Source of the DNA: Diphasiastrum complanatum
Lineage: Eukaryota; Streptophyta; Lycopodiopsida; Lycopodiales; Lycopodiaceae
Assembly (NCBI GenBank): GCA_029204225.1
Contig: CM055097.1
Coordinates: forward strand, 57,676,252 to 57,740,251
Length of the DNA: 64,000 nucleotides
Direction: 5' to 3'
Below are positions 11,623-23,162 of the stretch, piece by piece. A model generated the notes under the pieces. That model worked only from the letters and a program-made list of their open reading frames with translations, was not told the DNA's origin and did no database searches. The position numbers and the translations under genes are program-made. Each line of letters starts with the position of its first letter. The first letter of the stretch is position 1.

Positions 11623-11724
11623 CATCTATGCCAAATTTATTCCTATCAACATCCTACACCTAGATGCTTGATGTAAAAAACATAAGACCCCTATATCTAA
11701 CATAGATAATCTTTTTCAATTCTT
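11623..11724 (-). repeat. Truncated 3' LTR of Copia A
   Basis: About 100 bases, beginning GCCATCTATGCCAAATTTAT, are repeated at 17080-17182. They correspond only to the U3 end of the 700-bp 5' LTR. To the left the sequence switches abruptly to TNP2 coding sequence. Confidence 0.8.
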
Positions 11725-11859
11725 CACACTCCTCCTAAAAAATTATCTATGAAGATTTGAGCATTGATCTTGATATAGCTCCAAGATTAGATCTATGCTT
11801 GATGAAAGCACTTTTGCTCAAAGGCTTGGTGAGTAGATCGGCAATACAAGAGGACGAGT

Positions 11860-14850
11860 TCACAAATAGATTTCTCCTCCAATAAGCTTTTCTCTCACAA
11901 AATGGTGTGCCACTTCTATGTGCTTGCTTCTTGCATGAAATATGGGACTATTGGCAAGAGCTTGGGCCAAGATGTTATCACACTTGATCATTGGTAGATC
12001 ATCCTCCTTGATGCACTTTAGTTCCATTAATAACCTCTTGATCCAAAGCACTTCTTTGGTAGTTGTAGTGAGTGCTTTGTACTCGGCCTCACATGAAGAG
12101 AGAGATATAGTATCTTGCTTTTTGGAAAGCCAAGATATTAGATTGCCTCCAAGAAAGATAGTGTATGCACTAATAGACTTTCGATCCATCTTGTCACTTG
12201 CAAAGTCCGAATCCGAGTAGCCAATAATGGATAGATATTCACTTTTATAGAGTAGACCATAATCACAAGATGAAGATACATATCTTAGAATCCTCTTGGC
12301 CATCTTCCAATGATGGATCTTAGGATCTTGCATAAATTGACTCAATTTGTGCACACAAAAACTAAGATCGGGCCTAGTAATGGTAAGCCAAATCAAGGAG
12401 CCTACAAGACTCCTAAAAAGTGTGATGTCCTCAAAGGATCTTTCATCACCTTTATTAGGATCTTTTACAATTTGCCCTATTGGAGTATCTATGCTCTTAG
12501 AATTTTCCATATGGAATTTTTTCAACATAGAGTGAGCATATCTAGATTGGCATATAAAGACATGATTTTCATAAAAATCAATTTCTAGGCCTAGGATGTA
12601 ATGTATCTCTCCTAGATCTTGCATTTTAAACTCACATTCAAGTGCTAGCTTGGTTTCATCAACTAGCTTGATACAACTTCCACAAAGAATAATGTCATCA
12701 ACATAAATTAGAAGAATGACAATATTGCTATCAACAAACTTTAGATACATGGAAGGATCATAGTCACTAAGAGTAAATCCTAGTGAGATAAGAAAAGAGT
12801 TAAGTCTTGAATACCATGATCTTGGTGCTTGCTTGAGTCCATAAAGACTTTTGAAGAGCAAGCACACTTTGGACTCATCCTTGATGAATCCTTGAGGTTG
12901 TTCCATATAGATCTCCTCCTCAAGATTACCATTTAGAAAAGCATTGGATACATCTAATTGGAACACCTTCCACTTGAAAAAACAAGCAAGAGAAATAAGA
13001 ATTCTTATTGTCACCATCTTTGCAACGGGTGCAAAGGTCTCCTCATAATCAAGACCATGGATTTGAGCAAATCCTTTGGCACATAATCTTGCTTTATGCT
13101 TGTTGATGGTGCCATCATGATTGAACTTGATCCGAAATACCCACTTGCAACCAATCACATGCTTGTTGGATGGAGGATCCACAAGCTCCCAAGTATTGTT
13201 GGTGATCAATGCATCATACTCTTGCTTCATGGCATCATACCATTCCTTGGTATTGAGTGCCTCTTGTACATTCTTTGGCTCTTCATGAGAGACATAAAAA
13301 ACATAATTAGTGGAATCAATATCCACTTGTTTGCCTTTGTCAACATATGAGAGCCTCTTAGGCTCGGATCTATCTCTCATGGATCTTCTTGGTGAAAAAA
13401 TCCGAGGAGAGTCTTCTTCAAATCTCGACCTCATCACATCATGATTGTCTTCGAAATCAATAATTGATGATGCATCCATAGATTTCTTGATCTCGGCCTC
13501 TTCAAATGATGAGTGTTGATCTTCATAAAAGACAACATCTCTACTTTCAATAACTTGAGAAGTAGAGAGTATAAAGACTCTATAGGCCTTCTTGGTGGAT
13601 GAGTATCCAACCATGATCCCTTTGCATGCACTAGGATCTTCCTTCTTCCTTGTTTCCAAGGGAATATGGACAAAGCATAAGCATCCAAAAACTCTAAGGT
13701 GATCAACCTTAGGCTTCTTCAAAAATAAGATTTCATATGGTGACTTTCCTCCAAGAGCTATATGTGGGAGCCTATTGCAAAGATAATTTGCACAATTAAT
13801 GGCTTCTCCCCAAAAATCTTTGGGCAAAGATGCCTCAATTCTCATAGATTTTGCACATTCACATAGAGATCTATTCTTTCTCTCGGCCACTCCATTTTGA
13901 GATGGAGAGTAGGCACAAGAAAACTCTCTTTTAATGCTTTCAAGCTCACAAAAATCTTGAAATTTATTGGAGATATATTCACCACCTCCATCACTTCTAA
14001 GAGCTTTAATCTTGAATGAGAATTGCTTCTCTACATAAGCTTTGAAAATAAGGAAATGATCAAACACCATAGATTTTGAAGCAAGAAGATATATCCAAGT
14101 GAATCTTGTGTAATCATCAATGAAAGTAACAAAACAAGTGGCTCCTCCCTTGCTTGTAGTTGATGAGAAATGCACATCCGAGTGGATTAACTCCAAAGGA
14201 TGCTTGCTTTTGATAGAAGATCTTGTAAATGGCTTTTTGTGAGATTTAGCAATAGCACAAGCCTCACAAGGCTTGTTCTTCTTGGAGAATGACTTTGGCA
14301 AGCCAATAGCTTTGGACTCTTTGATCATAGAGAGCATGGATTTGTAGTTGGGATGTCCCAATCTCCTATGCCATAATTCCTCCATAGAAAGCTTGTTCAC
14401 AAGAGCAACATTACAAGCATTCACATACTCATTTGGATCTAGTTTATAGATGCCACCAAATCTAGATCCTAATGCAAGTATCTCATCATTCTTCTTGATA
14501 GTGCAAGTATCAACATTGAATTTTACATCAAGGCCATTATCAAGCAATTGGCCAACACTAATAAGATTCTTGGTAAGCTTAGGTACATAAAGAACTCTAG
14601 AGAGAGAAAGAACTTTAGAGGATGCAAGCTTCAAGGGAATGTTCCCTATGCCTTCAATAGGACATTCAAAATCATTTGCAGTGTATATTGATTTCTTCAC
14701 TCCATCATAAGGTGCAATAGAAGAGAAAGAGTCCTTGGAGCTACACATATGTGAAGAGGCTCCACTATCAATACACCATAGGTCGTCCTTCTTGAAAGGA
14801 GTAGATGAGAAACTAGAGACCATAAGAGTGAGATCCCTCTCCATCACTTG
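11860..14850 (-). CDS. Copia A pol: protease, integrase, RT, RNase H
   Basis: An unbroken frame holds the Copia order of domains. The protease has WCIDSGASSHMC near 14,760. The integrase zinc finger has ELWHRRLGHPN and CEACAIAKSHKKPF, and its DDE residues lie in HSDVHF, RSDGGGEY and NGVAERKNR. The RT has [32 protein letters not shown] and YVDD at 12694-12705. The RNase H has YSDSDFASDKMDRKS, SLSSCEAEYKAL and HARSKHIEVAHHFVREKL. The stop after GGEIYL at ~11,860 looks like a one-base slip: ADLLTKPLSK, the normal Copia C-terminus, follows in another frame up to about 11,760. Catalytic residues are all present. It replicates the element through an RNA intermediate and shares nothing with host genes around it. 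Confidence 0.9.
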   Translation of the reverse strand, partial: QVMERDLTLMVSSFSSTPFKKDDLWCIDSGASSHMCSSKDSFSSIAPYDGVKKSIYTANDFECPIEGIGNIPLKLASSKVLSLSRVLYVPKLTKNLISVGQLLDNGLDVKFNVDTCTIKKNDEILALGSRFGGIYKLDPNEYVNACNVALVNKLSMEELWHRRLGHPNYKSMLSMIKESKAIGLPKSFSKKNKPCEACAIAKSHKKPFTRSSIKSKHPLELIHSDVHFSSTTSKGGATCFVTFIDDYTRFTWIYLLASKSMVFDHFLIFKAYVEKQFSFKIKALRSDGGGEYISNKFQDFCELESIKREFSCAYSPSQNGVAERKNRSLCECAKSMRIEASLPKDFWGEAINCANYLCNRLPHIALGGKSPYEILFLKKPKVDHLRVFGCLCFVHIPLETRKKEDPSACKGIMVGYSSTKKAYRVFILSTSQVIESRDVVFYEDQHSSFEEAEIKKSMDASSIIDFEDNHDVMRSRFEEDSPRIFSPRRSMRDRSEPKRLSYVDKGKQVDIDSTNYVFYVSHEEPKNVQEALNTKEWYDAMKQEYDALITNNTWELVDPPSNKHVIGCKWVFRIKFNHDGTINKHKARLCAKGFAQIHGLDYEETFAPVAKMVTIRILISLACFFKWKVFQLDVSNAFLNGNLEEEIYMEQPQGFIKDESKVCLLFKSLYGLKQAPRSWYSRLNSFLISLGFTLSDYDPSMYLKFVDSNIVILLIYVDDIILCGSCIKLVDETKLALECEFKMQDLGEIHYILGLEIDFYENHVFICQSRYAHSMLKKFHMENSKSIDTPIGQIVKDPNKGDERSFEDITLFRSLVGSLIWLTITRPDLSFCVHKLSQFMQDPKIHHWKMAKRILRYVSSSCDYGLLYKSEYLSIIGYSDSDFASDKMDRKSISAYTIFLGGNLISWLSKKQDTISLSSCEAEYKALTTTTKEVLWIKRLLMELKCIKEDDLPMIKCDNILAQALANSPIFHARSKHIEVAHHFVREKLIGGEIYL

Positions 14851-15787
14851 CAATAGTGTCTTCCTTCTCATTGGTAATATTGGCTTGCTTGAGTTGATTC
14901 TTCTTTTTGAAGCAATTGGTGGCATAATGACCTTTCTTGCCACAATAAAAGCACTTGATCTTCTTCTTCTTCTTGAGCTTGGATGATGAAGCATTAGAGG
15001 AATCATCTTCCTCCTCATCTTTGTCTTTGGATTTGACTTTGTCCTTGCTTGAGGATTGTTGATGTTGGTTCTTGCTCCTATCTTTGTGCTTATCCTTGGC
15101 AAAGAGAGCTTTGCCATCATTATGAGTGAGAGAAAGCTTGTCCATCCTCAAGAGCTTGTACTCTTGTCTTGATTCTTCTGAAATTAGCACACTTTGGAGA
15201 GCCTCCAAACTTGCTAGCTCCTCTTTAATGGCATAGAATTGGACAAGGTTATCAAATTCACTTCTCAAGCCATTGAGAATGACTTGAACTAGCTCATTTT
15301 GATTGATGGAATCACCAATACAAGAAAGCTCTCTATGAATATCTTTTACTCTCAAAACATAAATAGATGCACTCTCATCACTCTTTTGGCTACTTTGAAA
15401 GATTTGATTTCTAAGAGTGAGAAGCCTAGAGGTATTCTTAGCCTCATAGATAGTCTTGAGACAATCCCAAGCTTCTTTGGCTATTGTACAAGTACCTATC
15501 TCCCTCAATATCTCATTAGAGACATTCATCTTAATGTAGTAGAGAGCCATCGTAGCTCTCTTTTTGTATTTTTGAACCTCTTGAAGAACTTGTGGTTCTT
15601 CTTCAAGGCCAAGAACTATGTCCATCACGTCTTGAAGGATCAAGATGGACTCCATCCTCATTTTCCAAATTGAATAATTTGAAGTGGTCAATCTTTCACT
15701 TGGTTCCAACAAGTATGAACCCATTGAAGACATTTGAAGTGAAGAAAACTCAAATGATGAACAATAAATGTTGTTACACACTTTCAA
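14813..15787 (-). CDS. Copia A gag (nucleocapsid polyprotein)
   Basis: 324 codons contain the UBN2/gag-type region ([41 protein letters not shown]), a Lys/Ser/Asp-rich linker and a CCHC zinc knuckle, [14 protein letters not shown]. The real start is probably the Met of MGSYLLEPSERL rather than the first one. Gag and pol should be a single frame. Compared with the copy at 57.2 kb there are four extra bases (ACTC) just after ASDGEGS, which push gag to a stop and leave pol in another frame. The related copies at 38.6 and 56.6 kb confirm the family. Confidence 0.85.
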   Translation of the reverse strand: MKVCNNIYCSSFEFSSLQMSSMGSYLLEPSERLTTSNYSIWKMRMESILILQDVMDIVLGLEEEPQVLQEVQKYKKRATMALYYIKMNVSNEILREIGTCTIAKEAWDCLKTIYEAKNTSRLLTLRNQIFQSSQKSDESASIYVLRVKDIHRELSCIGDSINQNELVQVILNGLRSEFDNLVQFYAIKEELASLEALQSVLISEESRQEYKLLRMDKLSLTHNDGKALFAKDKHKDRSKNQHQQSSSKDKVKSKDKDEEEDDSSNASSSKLKKKKKIKCFYCGKKGHYATNCFKKKNQLKQANITNEKEDTIASDGEGSHSYGL

Positions 15788-16470
15788 TAGGATCCAATAA
15801 TTGAGTACTATCCCCTCCTATGAAAGATCTTACAGCAATTTGTGAATTGATTCTCACTAGCTACTCAAATCTCTCTAAAACAAGATCTATTTCACATCAA
15901 ATGATGGAGTAGTTAGGATCTAACACTCTTAGCATGTGTGAAATATACTAAGAAACCAAATTTGACTCAAATACAATGATATTGCATGAAACAAAATGGC
16001 TAAGATCTCAAAACAGTGCCTAGATCACATATAGATGAGATTGGCAAGCATACAGCTGTGATTTTGGATCAACCAAGCAATCTCTTGACCAAACCAAATG
16101 TGTCCACCCAGGTCTAGGTGCCCTACCTAACCCTCTTCAAAAGCTTATAACTTTTGATTGGCTCAACCAAATGGAATGAAATTGATTGCAACAGAAACTA
16201 GACAAAAATAGCTTCAAAACAAGCTATCAAGCAAGATAAATGGATCAAACATGAGAGAGAACTTCCAAACTGAAATTGGATGTTCCTCACACGTGTCTGA
16301 GCACCTGATTCCGTACAGTACCAGGTCAGACCCAATCAATGTCCTTTTGATCTCTTTTGATCCAAGATTGAACAAGATAGCTAGGAAAATGGGCCTTGAC
16401 AACTTCTAGCTCAAGATTGATGAAAAAATTTTCACTTAGATGGATCAAAATGCATGGTAACCTTAGGTAG
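15788..16470 (-). other. Copia A 5' untranslated leader
   Basis: About 680 bases between PBS and gag without a long ORF. The segment GTGCTCAGACACGTGTGAGG (minus) is shared with the leader of Copia B at ~38,020, which helps to define the deletion there. Confidence 0.6.
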
Positions 16471-16482
16471 GCTCTGATACCA
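16471..16482 (-). promoter_or_regulatory. Copia A primer-binding site
   Basis: The minus strand reads TGGTATCAGAGC immediately inside the 5' LTR, complementary to initiator tRNA-Met. Confidence 0.9.
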
Positions 16483-17182
16483 TGTTGAATTTCACACGTG
16501 TGGACTGTCCACTACATGTACTTGTGATCTCCTAAGGTGTGTAGATTCACCAAGATCAAGACTAGATTGAGATTCAAGATCAATCTTGAATCCTATGGCA
16601 AAAACACACTACTACATGCATTCAATCACTTCCAACTCTCACTCACACGTGTGGGAAGTATTCAAAAAATAATCTAAGTAAAAACAGGCTGTTCTCCTTG
16701 GGTAGAGAGAGAAAGCTAGAAATCCAATAACTCGCAAAATCCATGAAATCACCAAATCAATTGACTTCAAAATGAGGAGTACAATGATACTAGTAGGTCC
16801 ACGAGCTACCACTATGCTTAACTATGATTGGACCATATTTTGTCACCTCTTGATCCTATTGAATCATTGATCTATGCACCTCTTAATTCTATTGGACTAT
16901 ATTCAAGCACACCTCAATTTCCTATTGGACCTCACAAGGTTCCACCTCTAAATCCTATTGGACCTCTTGGAATTCATCAAACAAAAACTTTACACTTGTC
17001 TACACTCTAATTAGCAAGTGTTTAACCTCTTACTCTATTTTGGCTGAATAGTGGCATTACAAGTGGAAATGCATAATTTGCCATCTATGCCAAATTTATT
17101 CCTATTAACATCCTACAACTAGATGCTTGATGTAAAAAACATAAGACCCCTATATCTAACATAGATAATCTTTTTCAATTCA
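16483..17182 (-). repeat. 5' LTR of Copia A
   Basis: A 700-bp LTR with TG/CA ends next to the PBS. It contains two CACACGTGTGG motifs and several copies of a CCTATTGGACCTC-type short repeat between 16,830 and 16,980. Confidence 0.85.
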
Positions 17183-17249
17183 TGCTATATAATTTCAACC
17201 TTCATGCTATATAATTCAAAAGGGATAAATGGTTGGAATTATATGAAGA

Positions 17250-18417
17250 AGAAAAAAAAAAAAAAGGGTATTGACTAGAAATCGACACCGACGCAATAGG
17301 CGTAGAGGTCAAGCTACACCTTCACATGATCTTGAGCCATTGCCCAACCAATGCACTATAGATTGGATGGTTGATGCACTCCAACAAGCAAGATCAAAGG
17401 GACAATTTATATCTGACATAGAATGGGAATTTGCAAGAGGATGTGATTGGAAGGTTTGTCTATAACTCTATTTTTTTTTAACTGAACAATTTTAATTTGT
17501 ACGATGATTGATTATTGTTTTAATTATAATCAACATGTGACAGAAAGTATAGTGCAATGTGGGCATATGGTCGTCATCGTCACATTGAATCAATTGACAT
17601 GAAACGACAAACTTATGATTGTGGTGTAATGACATCCTTCCATCAAGAAAGTCGGAGTAGTGCTCGAGATCAAAGTCCAATTTCTAGAGAGCTTGAGTAT
17701 GTAGGAACCATACAAGCCATATATGAGGTGTGTTTTGGTGAAATGGGTAAATATTTGTTGTTTGACGTGAAATGGTTTAAAATCAATTATAGAGGATCAA
17801 ATGCAACTGTAAAAAAAGATCGTAGTGGATTTTTTGCTATCGATTCAACCAAGACATTAAGCATGGACTTTTCAGACACATTGGTGTTGCCTCGTCATTG
17901 TGAACAGGTGTGCATGAATTTCACATTTTTTCTTTTTGTCAATTGTGATCAATGTTATATTAATCATCTACACTACTTTTTCATTACATCTATTTATTGT
18001 GAATTAAAATGTGAGCATAACAAATATCTAATCCTAACATTGCTAAATGTGCAAGTATTTTTTCAACCAGATCGACTAAACAAAGATTGGTGGTATGTTG
18101 TTCAAATTAAGCCATGTTGAAGACATGTATTCGAAAATGCATATATTGAGAATGAAATGGAAGATCTAAATTTGGACAACACAAGTATATCTGATGAAGA
18201 TGTACATATATCTTCGAGTTTTATAAATATTGAAAACCCGAGAATTGATTCTCATGATTCCGACAACTCAGATGATGAAGATGACAACAATGATTCTTTG
18301 CATGAGGACAATATTGAGAGACGTTTTGATTTCGATAGTGATGATGAAAATCATCTTAGCGGAGATGAGTTGCAAGATGTATTGGCTGATGAATTTGAAT
18401 CTTGCGATGATGAATAA
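17250..18417 (+). pseudogene. TNP2-like CACTA transposase, C-terminal exons
   Basis: The frame resumes after the Copia LTR. 17250-17453 has LPNQCTIDWMVDALQQARSK and EWEFARGCDWK with a GT donor. 17544-17907 gives AMWAYGRHRHIESIDMKRQT and then VCFGEMGKYLLFDVKWFKIN and SGFFAIDSTKTL. 18060-18417 gives QVFFQPDRLNKDWWYVV. These match the C-terminal DUF4216-type region of TNP2 (K..Y..YG.R.H....D..R.T..CGV, LF.V.WF, QVFY..D....W.VV). A TGA at 18118 is followed in frame by a strongly acidic tail (DDEDDNNDSLHEDN). A one-base mismatch at the 17,544 junction indicates further decay. Confidence 0.75.
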
Positions 18418-18419
18418 AG

Positions 18420-19024
18420 TTTGTGCATGTCACAAATAATTTTGTCATAAAATGATCTATTGTGGTCAATATATATTGTTTTCAAATTAAAATTATTATA
18501 TTTTTCTACGATGTTACATTTCTAAAGTTTCATTTCAAACGCATCTCGCAATCACTTAGAATTAGAAAAATTTATCAATATTAATACATGTGTGAACTAA
18601 TTAAAAGATATATGTGTTGATTATTTATATATATAACAAGCTACCACACGGCTCTCTAATGTAAGGTACTTGGCATCTTTTCAAATGCATATTAAGCTCA
18701 CGCTTATATTTTTACCCTTTAATACCATACTGAAATTAATGTCAAATTTTGATTATAAAATTTTCTCAATATAGACACACATCTTAATGTCCATAAATAC
18801 ATAAGATAGCATGTAATATTCAACTGATAATAACTTTAATTCGTCAGAGCATAATAATTTGAGATAATGATCATTTAATTTTTAGTCCACATTTTATTAT
18901 AAGTATACACTTACTTAAAATATAAAAAAAAATCTTATTTGCTTTTAAATTAATCATAAAGTTGTTGTTTATTAATATATTATTCATAATAGATAAAAAA
19001 GAAAAAAAAATTACAACAAACTAA
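18420..19024. other. AT-rich 3' region of the CACTA element, no gene seen
   Basis: Roughly 600 bases of AT-rich sequence follow the TNP2 tail, with no open frame of note before the subterminal repeats begin. Confidence 0.6.
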
Positions 19025-19543
19025 TTTTGCCATGTGTGGCACTGTCATGCGTGGCAAATTTTCAAAGCAATTTTTTTTTAAGTATTGTGTTTTAATATTG
19101 CCACGCGTGGCAAAATTTTTGACAAATTTTGCCACGTGTGGCAACAAAAAAAGTCACTGCTCTGGAATTTTCTTTGGAGATTTGCGATGCGTGGCACTGC
19201 CACGCTTGGCAAATCCCAAAAAATCGTGTCACATGAAAATTGGTTAAATAACAATCGTACGTGACACTTCCACGTGTGGCTGTGCCACGCCGACATATTT
19301 TGGCACTCATATTTCAAGTTTTAGTTTTAAAAAACTTTGCGTGGCAATGCCACGCGTGGCAGTGCCACGCAGAATTAAATTCTTTTTGTCGGACCTCACT
19401 TCCAGCCTGAATTCACCGGCAGGGTCCTCAAAAAAGTTTTGGCATGGATATGCCATGCATGGCAATGCCACGCATAAGAAAAATGTCAAAATTTCAGCTA
19501 AGTATCGGGTTCGCGTGGCAAAACACACATATATGTAGTTGTG
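19025..19543. repeat. CACTA right subterminal repeats and terminal inverted repeat
   Basis: At least ten GCCACGCGTGGC-like palindromes or half-sites lie within 500 bases, for example at 19031, 19100, 19129, 19186, 19263 and 19338-19369. They end in the terminal repeat TGTAGTTGTG at 19534-19543. The same motif occurs near the left end. Confidence 0.85.
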
Positions 19544-21190
19544 AAAATTGAATAGAGCTTTAGCTTCTACACCAATACTTCGAGATCCAATATGGACAAT
19601 TGAGTTTCATGTTCATACTGATGCATCAAAATATGCAATTGGATCAGTTTTGATGCAACTTGGTGAATACAAGAAAGATTATTCCATCAGATTTGCAAGC
19701 CGACAACATACAGATCCTGAGAAGAATTATTTGATAACAGAACAAGAAACGTTGGCGATGTTTTTTTCCGTCAAGAAATTTTGACATTATCTAATGACAA
19801 CACATTTTGCATTTTACACTGATCATCAGCCATTACTTTATTTAGTAAACAAGATGTGTAATACGGGACGTATTCCAAGATGGCTACTTTTATTGACCAA
19901 ATTTGATTTTCGAGTTGTGGTTCGGAAAGGTCAACAACATTATCTGGTCGAGCATGTATCTAGAATTGAATCAGCACCAATTAATATTGAAGTGGATTGA
20001 TAAAAGTAGAAAAGATACAATTGATTCTTAAGGCACAACCTTATCAATTGATTATAGGCCAACTATATCGCCGAGAAACGGATGAAATTTTGCGCAGATG
20101 TGTTTTGCCGCATGAGGTATGTAAACGGATCATGTTTTTCCATGATGGAATGGACGACGGACATTTTTCAGCGGATATCACTATTCACAAACTTTTGCAA
20201 TTAGGATGTTGGTGGCCTACACTTCATAAAGATACAAAAAATTATATTCAGTCATGTGATGTTTGTCCTACGAAGCAGAATTATGGACCTTTACATCCGG
20301 TTTTATTGCAAGCACCATTCAAGAAATGGGGCCTTGCCTATGTTGGTCATATTCATCCTGCGACAAGAGGGTATCAAGCCAGATATATCTTCGTTGCAAC
20401 TTACTACATGACCAAGTGAGTTGAAGCAAAAGTAGCTCGAGTTGTAGATGCGAAATCTATGACTAAGTTCCTATATGAACACATTATATTAGGTTTGGAT
20501 GTCCTATCGAGACCATAAGTGATCGAGGAACACACTTTGTGAATGAAATGATAAAGTGTCTATTGGAAGATTTGTTATTCATCGGTTTAGTACTCTGTAT
20601 TATCCGAGGGGTAATGGCCAAGCTGAATCTTCCAATAAGATTCTCTGCAACATCATGTCAAAAACGGTAAAGCAAGTCGTTCTGATTGGGAACATAAATT
20701 GCATGCGACATTATGGGCATTCAAAATAACTTTTACAAAGGTAGTACGAATCAAACACCATTTCAGCTTTCTATGGTCAAGATGCAGTTATGTCGATTGA
20801 ATTCTTGATACCATCTTTACGCATAGCAGCAACGGAACGGTTGGATGATGCGAAATCCTTACAAATGCATCATGAGGCTTTACAAAAACTTTGTGAAATG
20901 AGATTGATGACAAATCATGCACTAGCAGCAGAAAAAACTAACCACAGGGCATGGCATGGGGTGATCACCGATTACACAAAAAAGATATGAAGGAAGGAGA
21001 TCTAGCATTGATGTATAAGACAAAACTGATCAAAGGCAAATTGAAATTTACAGGTGAAGGTCCGTACAAGGTAAAAGAGATATTGAACTATGGAGAAATT
21101 ATTTTAGAACAATTGGATGGATCTGATACTCAGTGAATGACAAACGAGTACACAAGTTTTGGCAGCCAGTTCAACCAGCATGATCTAGCA
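19544..21190 (+). pseudogene. Ty3/Gypsy RNase H and integrase, 3' half of the split pol
   Basis: It begins LNRALASTPILRDPIWTI and continues with RNase H (HVHTDASKYAIGSVLMQ, FYTDHQPLLYL, RKGQQHYLVEHVSRI). The integrase HHCC finger has DGHFSADITIHKLLQLGCWW and CDVCPTKQNY, and its core entry is QAPFKKWGLAYVGHI and YIFVATYYMTK. Past ~20,420 the core is shifted and stopped several times. Pieces such as MSIEFLIPSLRIAATERLDD (20,790) and KFTGEGPYKVKEIL (21,050) mark its C-terminal end. With one AAA removed the frame is continuous with 4887-5780. The 3' LTR is not identified; 21,190-21,885 shows nothing coding. Confidence 0.85.
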
Positions 21191-21885
21191 CCTTATCGAT
21201 TTTACTTTGTTGTTTTACAATTTTTTTGTTTTTTACTACTTGGTTGAACTTTTTTTTTGGAAAAAGACATAAAAAGAAATGATGAGAAAAAGTCAAAAAA
21301 AAGTCATCAAATCAGAAGTTGAAGCACTTTTGGTGAAAGTCTCTTGGCACCTGCGTATGTCTTTGGCGTTGGCATGCATGGATGTGAAACCATGGTGAAA
21401 GAGGGTGAAAAGTGGTATAGACAAGAAGGTGAAAATATTCGGCAGAAAAAATGGGAAAAAAATTTTGGCAACAAAGTTGAGCTATAGTGTGGAGAAAACA
21501 GAGAAGGTATATATACAGGAGAATAAAGGAAAAGAATTAAAAGAAAATAAGAAAGAAAAAATGAGGTAATAGTAAAAAGCATTAAAACTAAAATTGAGTC
21601 TCAGGATGCTTTTTTAGGACTTTTTTTTTTTGTGAAAAAGATACAAGGTGCGAGATATACTTCAACGAACTTTTTCTAGTTGTTGGCCCTTCGCATCTTT
21701 GGCATCGCGGATCTTTGGATGAGTTTCTGCAACTATACGGACGAAACAGGACCACAATTGGCTACGCATTGTGGACTGTGAGCGGGTTGGGCCAAACATC
21801 GGGTGCATAGTTTCAAGGAAGCGTGCCTCACTATATTAACAAAGGATGTTGAGGACAAGCGATGGTAGGTCTGGTACAAAGAAAT

Positions 21886-23162
21886 CTAATCCACGATGGC
21901 CATCATTTTGAAGGCTTTATTTGGGTCCAAACAGTACTCTCCAAAACACATATCCCACCTGGTATCCACTTTGGCAGTTGTCAGTAAGATCTCCATATTG
22001 TAGTAGGCTTTCAGTACGATGGGATCTTGAGAGTTAGTCACGTCGGTCAGAAAGCGATTGAGCACTCTTTTGAAATTGATGGTTGTGCTCCCACCCTTTT
22101 CTGACTCTATGATTGGCCAGTTATAGGCCCCGATGCTTGGAGTCTGCAAGTTGACCAAGATCGCCTTCTGGGCAATGGATGGTATGCTAGAATTTCATGT
22201 AAAACCGCAGGACCTGCTAGATATTCTTTGATGAGCTCTGGGTAGCGCAAAAGTGCTGCCTTCCTCCACTCTAGTTGAGGATGCAGGAGTGAGAGGATAT
22301 CAGCTGGTTTCTTTCTTAGTAGCTCCTCGAGCTTTCTTGGTACTTTATAATTGTCCCTTGTCATGACATCTGGATATTTTGCTTCAAGGAGCGCCGGCTG
22401 TTTTGGGTTAGGTACTGTGAAAACTTTATTATACCAATGTTTGTGCACCGCCACAAGATTAGGGGGGTTATCCATTGGGTGAGGAGGAATGGTGGAAGTT
22501 GATGGTGGATTATATTTGGAGAGTAAAGAGGAGGTGAGAGGTGGCGAAGAAGCACAAGGAGGAGAACTGGCATGAGGTGGTGAGGTGGTTTGAGATGGTG
22601 AGATGGCGCGAGGAGGAGTTGCGAACTCGAGAGGAGGCATATTAGGATCAATCTGAAGGGAGGTGGTGTCTTCTGCCTGTGAGGCGTACTGAAGATCCTG
22701 GTCGAAAGTGTGGTCTCCGCTAGTCTGGAGGTCAAAGTGAGAAAAAGTTAGCTAAAGTTGGTGGTAGTCAAAAGTGGAGGTGGAGTCGTTGAATGAAAAG
22801 TTAGAAATCCAGCATGGATGCCTGATGGATGGATCTTTGACAATGGCATTATAATGTGCCAAGGCCACGTTATAGCAAATGATGAGCATGGCTGGATGAT
22901 ATTGGTGACAGTCATGATACAGGGCCCTGAGCTCATTATAGACGATATGGAGGGCGTTAGGGAGTGCGACGGTGGCAGCAATTTGGTAGTGCTTAATATG
23001 CTCTACGAGGGCGTCGGAAGGCTTCTCTGATCCTATTGGTTGGTACTCTAGTGCATACCGTACTTGTTGGTGTTGTGAAGATGAAGGGATGAACGGAGGT
23101 AAAACGAAGAGAGGGGGCTGATGCATGTGATCTAGCTCCAATTGGAAGTGTCGATCTTGCAA
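21886..23162 (-). pseudogene. Uncharacterised ORF, one stop and one frameshift
   Basis: A minus-strand frame of about 425 codons is broken by a TAG at 22752-22754 and a shift near 22,160. The N-terminal part (MQDRHFQLELDHMHQPPLFV) is followed by a Pro/Ser-rich linker (SPPHASSPPCASSPPLTSSL). After that come a charged region (RKLEELLRKKPADILSLLHP) and a last part with NFKRVLNRFLTDVTNSQD. I do not recognise the family. Position beside Gypsy remains and the low-complexity linker suggest a retroelement accessory ORF rather than a host gene, but that is inference. Confidence 0.4.

Larger units (their letters stand above)
11623..17182 (-). mobile_element. Ty1/Copia retrotransposon A, nearly intact pol, nested in CACTA
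   Basis: The minus-strand element comprises a 5' LTR at 16483-17182 (700 bp, TGTTGAATT...CAATTCA on plus), a PBS at 16471-16482, gag and pol from 15,787 to 11,860, a purine-rich tract (AGGAGGAG on minus) near 11,728, and a 3' LTR reduced to about 100 bases (11623-11724). That remnant matches 17080-17182 at over 95 percent. Gag and pol lack stops apart from one frame break. It splits the TNP2-like gene. The flanking TNP2 core and the rest of the 3' LTR have both gone, so a deletion followed insertion. Confidence 0.9.
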
